This document shows positions 9,239 to 16,016 of a DNA stretch of 64,000 nucleotides, one piece after another; within the stretch, counting starts at the first letter, position 1, and every line of letters begins with the position of its first letter. The DNA lies in contig CALRXU020000003.1 of NCBI GenBank assembly GCA_943372215.1, positions 62,001 through 126,000 on the forward strand. Direction: 5' to 3'. The stretch comes from UBA6183 sp943372215 (GTDB taxonomy: Bacteria; Bacteroidota; Bacteroidia; UKL13-3). Both the position numbers and the translations under genes were made by a program. Below the pieces are notes generated by a model that made no database searches, had not been told where the DNA came from, and saw only the letters and a list, made by a program, of their open reading frames with translations.

Positions 9239-10396
9239 ATGAAAATAATTAAGTGGACTTTTGGCATACTGCTAACCATTGTTTTGGTATTTGAAGCAGT
9301 GATTTTTATTGCAGGAAAAAGCTACTTAAACCGGGTATTTGCCTTAACCATTTTTAGCGGAAAAATGGGACCTGATATTGATGAACTTGACCTATTTCCG
9401 CATAACACCATCAACAATGCCATGCCACAACCTTGGCTGCAAAGCACACGCTTTAACCAACAACCCTTAAGTGCTGCTTATTTGCAGGAAATGGAAAAGT
9501 ACCAAACGGTTTCGTATTTGGTAATCAGGAATGACAGTTTACTTTATGAAAAACATTGGGAAGGCTACAGCGACACTTCTTTGGTAAATTCCTTTAGCAT
9601 GGCCAAATCCATTACAGGTTTGTTAATTGGTTGCGCCATTAAGGATGGGTTAATAGCAAGTGTAAACGACCCGGTAAGCAAATACATTCCTGAGTTTGAA
9701 ACCGATGAACTAAGAGATATTACCTTGCAACACCTGCTTACCATGAGCAGCGGACTGGATTTTAAAGAAGATTATGTAAGTCCATTGGCCTGGCCTGCTG
9801 AAGCCTATTATGGCCCTGATGTAAATGCCCTCACCTTATCACAAGCCAAGGTACTTACCCCAGCTGGTAAAATTTGGCATTACAAAGGTGGTGATAGCCA
9901 GTTGTTGGGTATTATCCTCAAAAAAGTAACCGGAAAAACAATAGCCGCCTATGCATCTGAAAAATTATGGAAGCCCATGGGAGCTGAGCATCCAGCCTAT
10001 TGGAGTTTGGATGATAAAGGCATGGAAAAAGTAAGCTGCTGCTGGTACACCAATGCCAGAGATTATGCCCGCTTAGCTAAGCTATTGATGCAACAAGGCA
10101 AATGGAACGGACAACAACTGGTGGATAGCAGCTTTATTCACGAAACCCAACAACCTGCTAAACTCATGAACCAAAGTGGCGCCCCTTCCTCTCAATATGG
10201 CTACCAATGGTGGTTAATGCAACACAAAGGATTGGATATTGTATATGCAAGGGGTATCAGGGGACAATACATTTTTGCTATCCCTGCAAAAAATATGATT
10301 GTGGTGCGTTTGGGACATAAAAGAGCCCAAAAAACAGGCGATGATTTGCCCGATGATATTTTCCTGTACCTGAATGCAGCACTAGACATGCCCTAG
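9239..10396 (+). CDS. Membrane-anchored serine hydrolase, beta-lactamase/class C family
   Basis: About 385 residues. An N-terminal hydrophobic anchor (M-K-I-I-K-W-T-F-G-I-L-L-T-I-V-L-V) places the enzyme in the periplasm or tethered to the inner membrane. The nucleophile motif S-x-x-K is S-M-A-K (in S-F-S-M-A-K-S-I-T-G). The second motif is a Tyr within W-H-Y-K-G-G-D-S-Q-L-L-G, where Y-x-G replaces the common Y-x-N. The third motif would be R-G-I-R-G-Q-Y near the C-terminus instead of H-x-G or K-T-G. This is typical of the 6-aminohexanoate-hydrolase/esterase-like branch rather than true beta-lactamases. The substrate is unknown. Confidence 0.85.
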   Translation: MKIIKWTFGILLTIVLVFEAVIFIAGKSYLNRVFALTIFSGKMGPDIDELDLFPHNTINNAMPQPWLQSTRFNQQPLSAAYLQEMEKYQTVSYLVIRNDSLLYEKHWEGYSDTSLVNSFSMAKSITGLLIGCAIKDGLIASVNDPVSKYIPEFETDELRDITLQHLLTMSSGLDFKEDYVSPLAWPAEAYYGPDVNALTLSQAKVLTPAGKIWHYKGGDSQLLGIILKKVTGKTIAAYASEKLWKPMGAEHPAYWSLDDKGMEKVSCCWYTNARDYARLAKLLMQQGKWNGQQLVDSSFIHETQQPAKLMNQSGAPSSQYGYQWWLMQHKGLDIVYARGIRGQYIFAIPAKNMIVVRLGHKRAQKTGDDLPDDIFLYLNAALDMP

Positions 10397-10423
10397 AATT
10401 GGACTATTCCAGCCAGCTACTGC

Positions 10424-12097
10424 TTACTTTTTAATTCTAAAGCCTTGTTGAAGACTTGTTCCTCTAAACACCAAGCCGGTGTCTGGTAAACTGGTGCATG
10501 GCAATGCGGCATCCCAACATTGGCTGTTAGCGGATGGCACCAACAAGCACCCATTTTGTACTTTTACCATATTTAAATCTGATTGGCTGTATGGAGGGGG
10601 CAAAACCGCTACTGATAACAGTTTACCTGACGGATAAAATGAGGTAAAAAATAAAAGCAATGAACCAAATAACAATACCGTAGCAAACTTAAAATGATGC
10701 TTGAACAATTGTTTTAACGGTAAGAAATTAGAAAGTAAATGAATACCAGTAGAGGTAATAAAAATCATATACCCCCAAATAAAACGAGGTGAAGGGGCGT
10801 GGGTAAACCACAAGATAAATGCGCCTGTACAAGTAAGCAATATCAGATGGTAATAATTGCTGATAAAAAAACTCCTAAACGCTTTATTTGTAACCAAACG
10901 AATAACGCAAAAAAGTAACATGACTAGGGTTGTAAGCATAAGCATAATGCTAAAATAATCCAGGCTGGTTATCCAATGTGGCCACCATTGCGTCAATGTG
11001 TAGTGGCGTGCAACTTCTATATCTACCAATGGGGCTCTGGCATAAGCTAGGTTGCTGTAGAATTCAAAAAATACGATTTCAGGACGCATTTCCCAATCAA
11101 CCCCAAACCAATTGCCATTAACCATTGGAAAAATGATATAACCACTGTTTATTACATTTGTAATAAGCCAAGGTACATAAAGAACTAGACCAACAATACC
11201 AAGAACAATCAGTTGCCTTGTGAACATATATTTATGTAAAATCAAGTATACCAGTAAGCCCAAAGCAAATAACATCAGTGGCAGAGCACTTAATTTATAG
11301 GTAACCAATGTAGCCGTTACTACAATCATTAATATAACCTGAAGCGGTTGTTTCTGTTGAAGATGAATAACATCAACAAACCAACAAAATAACAATACAA
11401 CTCCTCCGGTAATTGCTAAATCGTTGGTTACAGCACCTGTATATTTTCGGGTGGCCACCATAATAAAATAAAGCAGTATTATGAGATTCCGCAACCAAAA
11501 TTTTTGATTCAACCCTGACAGCATAAACAGTGCAACCATAAAAGCTAAACATGCATTTATCGTATACACTGACCGAAGTCCTAAAAAAGATAACCCACTA
11601 AACGCATTCAGTAAAAACCAGTTGCTGTTATTTGCCAATTGCCGCCTAACGTTACCAACTCCCGGCACAACAGCATACTCTTCTATCCACTTAATTGCTT
11701 GCAAATGGTAATCCCCAATATCTCCAGTGGCATTACGTGTACATATATTAAGGAGTAAAATCACCAGATAACCAAACCCAAATATTAAATGTTTTTTTGT
11801 GGCTATTTGATTCAAACTAGCTAAGGCATCATTAAGCAATAGTTTACACCAAATGCTACCAAATAGAGCAATTACAGCCGCAACATAACAATGGGCCATT
11901 AGCTGAATTGGGAAAAACAAATGATAACATTGTAACAATATCGACATGAAACTCCAACCCAACAATACAACGATGGCTGGGTGAATGCTCATACCAACTG
12001 GTAGATTTAAGAGCTTACTAAATAGCCTTACCAAAACAAGCCCTGAAGCAAAAGCTATAAATAGATTGTAGACAACTAACAGTACACTTACCAGCAT
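10424..12097 (-). CDS. Polytopic membrane protein, glycosyltransferase-like (resembles LIC_10190 family)
   Basis: 557 residues with about 11-13 predicted membrane spans, ending in a ~50-residue soluble tail. A conserved-looking loop after the third or fourth helix contains G-D-I-G-D-Y-H-L-Q-A-I-K-W-I followed by V-V-P-G-V-G-N and N-S-N-W-F-L-L-N-A-F. This resembles the LIC_10190 group and, more loosely, GT-C (ArnT/PMT) enzymes, in which an acidic loop residue binds the lipid-phosphate donor. I infer a role in transferring sugars to envelope polymers. The assignment is by resemblance; membrane topology is certain, activity is not. Confidence 0.6.
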   Translation of the reverse strand: MLVSVLLVVYNLFIAFASGLVLVRLFSKLLNLPVGMSIHPAIVVLLGWSFMSILLQCYHLFFPIQLMAHCYVAAVIALFGSIWCKLLLNDALASLNQIATKKHLIFGFGYLVILLLNICTRNATGDIGDYHLQAIKWIEEYAVVPGVGNVRRQLANNSNWFLLNAFSGLSFLGLRSVYTINACLAFMVALFMLSGLNQKFWLRNLIILLYFIMVATRKYTGAVTNDLAITGGVVLLFCWFVDVIHLQQKQPLQVILMIVVTATLVTYKLSALPLMLFALGLLVYLILHKYMFTRQLIVLGIVGLVLYVPWLITNVINSGYIIFPMVNGNWFGVDWEMRPEIVFFEFYSNLAYARAPLVDIEVARHYTLTQWWPHWITSLDYFSIMLMLTTLVMLLFCVIRLVTNKAFRSFFISNYYHLILLTCTGAFILWFTHAPSPRFIWGYMIFITSTGIHLLSNFLPLKQLFKHHFKFATVLLFGSLLLFFTSFYPSGKLLSVAVLPPPYSQSDLNMVKVQNGCLLVPSANSQCWDAALPCTSLPDTGLVFRGTSLQQGFRIKK

Positions 12098-12103
12098 AAT
12101 CTA

Positions 12104-12163
12104 TCAGAAATATTGGTTTGATAACGCTTGTTGCAAAATCTCTATGTAAAGTTCAGTCATCAT
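12104..12163 (-). other. Possible 19-codon upstream ORF in the leader of the polytopic membrane protein
   Basis: Between the -7 element at 12191-12198 and ATG 12097, an ATG-ATG pair opens a 19-codon frame (begins M-M-T-E-L-Y-I) that ends six bases before the gene's start. It could be a leader peptide or chance. There is no independent support. Confidence 0.2.
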
Positions 12164-12190
12164 ACTTTAATTTTGGGGTTATTTACATTG

Positions 12191-12198
12191 CAAATATA
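12191..12198 (-). promoter_or_regulatory. -7 promoter element of the polytopic membrane protein gene
   Basis: On the minus strand TATATTTG matches TAnnTTTG exactly, about 93 bases before ATG 12097. No -33 TTTG was found at the usual distance. Confidence 0.4.
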
Positions 12199-12472
12199 TT
12201 TTTTTTCCTATCATTCATATTTTACATTAGTAAACCAAAGGTAAAAACCGAAAACCATTACTAATACAATTGGCACATTGGTTGGTTGTTACTAAAAAAC
12301 CTCCTGAACAATCTATGCCCAACTACTTTAAAAAAACAGCTTCTTACCTCCTTAAAACAACAAAGTAAATTAAATCAGTTCTTTCGAAACATTTAGGGCC
12401 TTACTTACAGGTACTGAACTTGATTTGCCCATACGGAATCTCATTTTCTCTCTTATATTCGCAGCCAGATTT
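12199..12472. other. Intergenic region before hisS
   Basis: AT-rich sequence without a credible gene or RNA. A weak -7-like TATATTCG lies at about 12455, 10 bases before ATG 12473, and probably serves hisS. Nothing else stands out. Confidence 0.35.
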
Positions 12473-13879
12473 ATGGCAATACAAAAACCTTCTTTACCCA
12501 AAGGAACCCGAGATTTTGGGGCGGCTGAGGTACAAAAAAGAAAATACATTTTAAACACCATTGAAACGGTATTTAAAAAATATGGCTTTATGCCTTTAGA
12601 AACACCCACCATGGAGAACCTGAGCACCCTAGAAGGCAAGTATGGTGATGAAGGTGATAAGTTGTTGTTTAGGATACTAAATAGTGGAGACGCTTTTAAA
12701 GACATCAAAGAAAAAAATGGCGATCAGAAAATTTCTGCTGTTGACTTTCGTGTTTCAGACGTTTCAGAAAAAGGGTTGCGTTATGATTTAACTGTGCCAT
12801 TTGCCCGTTATGTGGTGATGAATAGAAACAACATTACGTTCCCGTTTAAACGTTACCAAATGCAGCCCGTATGGCGTGCTGACAGGCCGCAGAAAGGCCG
12901 CTACCGAGAGTTTTGGCAATGTGATGCAGATGTGGTAGGCAGCGATAGTTTGTTGAACGAATTGGATTTGATTCAGATTTATGATGAGGCGTTTAATAAG
13001 TTGGGCATTGCTTATGAATTGCGTATGAACAACCGTAAAGTGCTGGCAGGTATTGCAGAGGTGGTAAAATCTGTTGAGGTGATGAGTACCATTGCAGTTG
13101 CCATTGATAAGTTAGATAAAATAGGAGAAGAGGGCGTGCGGAATGAATTGCGCACACAAGGTTTTAGTGAAGAAGAGTTAAATAAATTGTTTGAAATCAT
13201 TACCATAAAAGGAGATAACGAAGTGATCCTACAACAACTGCAGGGTCTTTTGAAAACATCAGCAGATGGGGCTAAAGGTGTTGCTGAATTACAAACCATT
13301 TTACACTTGTTAAAAACCACCAATGCCAAAGCTCATTTAACATTGGATTTTAGTTTAGCCCGTGGCTTAAGTTATTACACAGGCTGTATTTTTGAAGTAG
13401 TTGCCACAGAAGGAACACTTAAAAGCAGCATTGGTGGCGGTGGCCGATATGATAACTTAACAGGCATATTTGGCTTGCCCAATATATCGGGCGTGGGCAT
13501 TAGTTTTGGATTGGACAGGATTTATGATGTGTTGGATGAATTGAAATTGTTTCCTGCCCAACTTCGTGCCTCTTCCACTGCGGTATTGTTTTGCCATTTA
13601 GATGCCGCCACCCAACAATATTGTTTACCCGCCTTAAAACAACTTAGAGACGCTGGCATAGCAGCAGAAGTTTACCCTGATGTGGTGAATAAAAAAGACA
13701 TTGGAAAAATTAAAGGGGCACAATTTGATTATGCGGCTGCTTTAGGTATTCCGTTTACAGCATTTGCAGGTGAACAAGAAATGAACCAAGGAACTTTTGT
13801 GGTTAAATCTTTAGCTACCGGAGCGCAACAAACGTGTTCCATTTCAGAACTGATTTCGTTATCCCAACAACAGCTTTAA
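12473..13879 (+). CDS. hisS: Histidine--tRNA ligase
   Basis: Charges tRNA-His. The protein has 468 residues; ATG 12473 is chosen over the in-frame ATG at 12425 because M-A-I-Q-K-P-S-L-P-K-G-T-R-D-F is the classical N-terminus. Motif 2 is seen as R-A-D-R-P-Q-K-G-R-Y-R-E-F-W-Q-C-D. The histidine-binding loop is L-A-R-G-L-S-Y-Y-T-G. Motif 3 is S-I-G-G-G-G-R-Y-D plus G-I-S-F-G-L-D-R-I. The C-terminal ~100 residues are the alpha/beta anticodon domain. The aldehyde dehydrogenase follows after one base, so they are likely co-transcribed. Confidence 0.96.
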   Translation: MAIQKPSLPKGTRDFGAAEVQKRKYILNTIETVFKKYGFMPLETPTMENLSTLEGKYGDEGDKLLFRILNSGDAFKDIKEKNGDQKISAVDFRVSDVSEKGLRYDLTVPFARYVVMNRNNITFPFKRYQMQPVWRADRPQKGRYREFWQCDADVVGSDSLLNELDLIQIYDEAFNKLGIAYELRMNNRKVLAGIAEVVKSVEVMSTIAVAIDKLDKIGEEGVRNELRTQGFSEEELNKLFEIITIKGDNEVILQQLQGLLKTSADGAKGVAELQTILHLLKTTNAKAHLTLDFSLARGLSYYTGCIFEVVATEGTLKSSIGGGGRYDNLTGIFGLPNISGVGISFGLDRIYDVLDELKLFPAQLRASSTAVLFCHLDAATQQYCLPALKQLRDAGIAAEVYPDVVNKKDIGKIKGAQFDYAAALGIPFTAFAGEQEMNQGTFVVKSLATGAQQTCSISELISLSQQQL

Positions 13880-13880
13880 C

Positions 13881-15245
13881 ATGCAATTTACCTCAGTAAA
13901 TCCTTATACCGAAGAAGTGTTGGCCAATTTCGACTTTTTGTCGGATGAAGAATTATTGGTTTCGTTAACAAATGCCACAAAAGCACAAGCCATATGGCGT
14001 ACCCTGCCTGTTGAGGTAAGGTGCCGCTTTTTTACCAAGCTTGCTACATTGCTTATAGAAAAGCATGAAGAACTTGCTGTTTTAGCTACATTAGAAATGG
14101 GCAAAACGCTTGCAGAAGCAAAATTAGAGGTACTAAAATGTGCACGTGGTTGTGAGTATTACGCCACTCATGCTGAAACATTACTCACCCCAAAAATTAG
14201 CAAAGCAGATACGGGCAAAACGGTACAAGTTAGTTATGAACCTTTGGGGATTATTTTAGGGGTGTTCCCTTGGAACTTCCCTTTTTGGCAAATATTAAGA
14301 AGTGTAATTCCAACGGTTATTGCAGGCAATGCCATGTTGGTTAAACCTGCGCCCAATGTGCCGCAATGCAGTTTGGCCATTCAACAACTGATACAAGCGT
14401 GTGGCTTACCCAGTGATTTGGTGCAAATTATTTTTGCCAGTGAGAGTCAGGTAAGCGAACTAATCGCTTCGGATGCTATTAAGGCTGTTACCTTAACAGG
14501 AAGCGACAAAGCAGGAAGTATTGTTGCTTCAAGCGCTGCCAAACAAATTAAAAAAAGTGTACTTGAGCTAGGTGGTAGCGATCCGTTTATTGTGCTCGAT
14601 GATGCGGACCTTGACTTGGCTCTGGAGAAAGCCATTACTGCCCGTTTTCAAAACAATGGGCAAAGTTGTATTGCGGCCAAACGATTTATTTTGCACAGCA
14701 GCATTGCCCCTGTTTTTACAGAACGACTCACCCAATTGATAAGTACCTTGCACCTTGGCAATCCTATGCTTGCAGCAACAAACATAGGTCCATTGGCCCG
14801 CAAAGATTTGCAGGTTAAATTGGCACAACAAGTTAAGCAATCAGTGCAAATGGGAGCAACTATGGTGTACCAACAAAACAACGTACCCTCACAAGGTTTT
14901 TTTTATCCACCAACCATTTTAAGCAACATCAACCCTAAAAGCCCTGCTTATCAAGAGGAATTGTTTGGTCCGGTTGTTTCAGTTTTTGTAGTTGAAAGTG
15001 AAGATGAGGCCATTAATATTGCCAACGATACCCACTTTGGTTTGGGTGCCAGTGTATGGAGCAAAAATGTAGAAAAGGCTTTTCGGGTGGCCAACCAATT
15101 GGAATGTGGGCAGGTATTTATTAATGAGATGGTAAAATCTCAACCTTCACACCCATTTGGCGGGGTAAAAAAATCCGGCTATGGCAGGGAGCTTGGGGAG
15201 TACGGTCTTTACGAATTCTGCAACATTAAAGCCTTGTGGTTTTAA
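13881..15245 (+). CDS. NAD(P)-dependent succinate-semialdehyde dehydrogenase-like aldehyde dehydrogenase
   Basis: 454 residues, the length of the short GabD/Sad-like class of the aldehyde dehydrogenase superfamily. Substrate and cofactor landmarks are G-V-F-P-W-N-F-P-F-W, T-G-S-D-K-A-G, general base E229 in L-E-L-G-G-S-D-P-F, and nucleophile C263 in N-N-G-Q-S-C. The late motif E-E-L-F-G-P-V-V-S-V-F is also present. It would oxidise succinate semialdehyde (or a related omega-semialdehyde) to the acid. NAD versus NADP use cannot be read. It follows hisS by one base, an unusual pairing that probably reflects a shared transcript rather than a shared pathway. Confidence 0.88.
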   Translation: MQFTSVNPYTEEVLANFDFLSDEELLVSLTNATKAQAIWRTLPVEVRCRFFTKLATLLIEKHEELAVLATLEMGKTLAEAKLEVLKCARGCEYYATHAETLLTPKISKADTGKTVQVSYEPLGIILGVFPWNFPFWQILRSVIPTVIAGNAMLVKPAPNVPQCSLAIQQLIQACGLPSDLVQIIFASESQVSELIASDAIKAVTLTGSDKAGSIVASSAAKQIKKSVLELGGSDPFIVLDDADLDLALEKAITARFQNNGQSCIAAKRFILHSSIAPVFTERLTQLISTLHLGNPMLAATNIGPLARKDLQVKLAQQVKQSVQMGATMVYQQNNVPSQGFFYPPTILSNINPKSPAYQEELFGPVVSVFVVESEDEAINIANDTHFGLGASVWSKNVEKAFRVANQLECGQVFINEMVKSQPSHPFGGVKKSGYGRELGEYGLYEFCNIKALWF

Positions 15246-15252
15246 CAAACCA

Positions 15253-15284
15253 TTTGCATTATAAAAAAATAAGTAGCATATTTG
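15253..15284 (+). promoter_or_regulatory. Promoter of the response regulator gene
   Basis: The -33 element TTTG (15253-15256), a 20-base spacer and the -7 element CATATTTG (15277-15284, 7 of 8 to TAnnTTTG) precede ATG 15302 by 17 bases. Confidence 0.6.
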
Positions 15285-15301
15285 TAGTATAAATATTTGT
15301 T

Positions 15302-15688
15302 ATGAAACGCATTCTCGCAATAGATGACGACCCCATTAACCGACAGTTATTAGAGATTTATCTTAAGGGGAGTTTTACGTATAAAATTGTAAACAATGCC
15401 AGACAAGCGATAGACTCATTAAAAGGTGAAACATTTGATGCCGTGGTAACCGATGTAAACTTGGAAGGAGATGAAGATGGTGTTTGGCTAGGTAAGTATA
15501 TTAAATCCATTCCACAGCTTGATCACGTGCCAGTAGTTGCTTTTACAGCGCACATGGCTAGCCATATTACCAAGGAAAATGCCTCAGAAGCATTTGACCA
15601 TATTATTGTAAAGCCTGTGCTTAAAAATCAGTTTATTACCCAAATAAATGAAATTTTGCTGCAAGAACATCCCAGTACCATACATTAA
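15302..15688 (+). CDS. Single-domain response regulator (CheY-like receiver)
   Basis: 128-residue stand-alone receiver domain. Acidic pocket D8-D9-D10, phospho-acceptor D51 (V-V-T-D-V-N), switch T82 and conserved K104-P105 are all present, so it should be phosphorylatable. There is no output domain and no histidine kinase next to it, so its partner must be elsewhere. It may act by protein contact or as a phospho-relay shuttle. Its 3' end overlaps the convergent membrane-protein gene by 53 bases. Confidence 0.9.
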   Translation: MKRILAIDDDPINRQLLEIYLKGSFTYKIVNNARQAIDSLKGETFDAVVTDVNLEGDEDGVWLGKYIKSIPQLDHVPVVAFTAHMASHITKENASEAFDHIIVKPVLKNQFITQINEILLQEHPSTIH

Positions 15689-16004
15689 ACCACATTTTTA
15701 GGTACGCTATAAACAGCAGAAATATAGCTAGGCTAAATACCAGCAACAAACCAATAAATTTTCCCGCTGCGTTTTTACCTGCATTAAACATTTTTTTGGT
15801 AAGTTTTTCGCTTGATTTGTTGATGTAGGAGTAAGCAGGATAAAGAATAAAAACAGTAGCTGACATGCCAATAAGCGTTGCTTTGGCTGCATCCATGTTT
15901 TTTAAATACCTAAATCCAAAATCGGAAATAAGGCTAGTTAATAAATTTACAAATAAGATAGAAATAAGTAAAACAAGCGTGTTTACTACTTTGCGATAAC
16001 TCAT
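15636..16004 (-). CDS. Small membrane protein of unknown function
   Basis: 122 residues with about three hydrophobic helices (residues about 7-27, 41-60 and 82-103) separated by a basic segment (K-L-T-K-K-M-F-N-A-G-K-N). No family is recognised. It lies 12 bases downstream of the tandem AAA+ ATPase gene on the same strand, suggesting one transcript and possibly a membrane partner for the ATPase. The final 53 bases overlap the end of the response regulator gene on the opposite strand. Confidence 0.55.
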   Translation of the reverse strand: MSYRKVVNTLVLLISILFVNLLTSLISDFGFRYLKNMDAAKATLIGMSATVFILYPAYSYINKSSEKLTKKMFNAGKNAAGKFIGLLLVFSLAIFLLFIAYLKMWFNVWYWDVLAAKFHLFG

Positions 16005-16016
16005 AAAGTGAACCTA

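Noticed and set aside
12425..12708. Minus-strand frame at 12370-12708 and N-terminal extension of hisS
   Set aside because: The minus frame mirrors hisS codons. The extension to 12425 lacks family similarity, and HisRS proteins normally begin at the P-K-G-T-R-D-F region.
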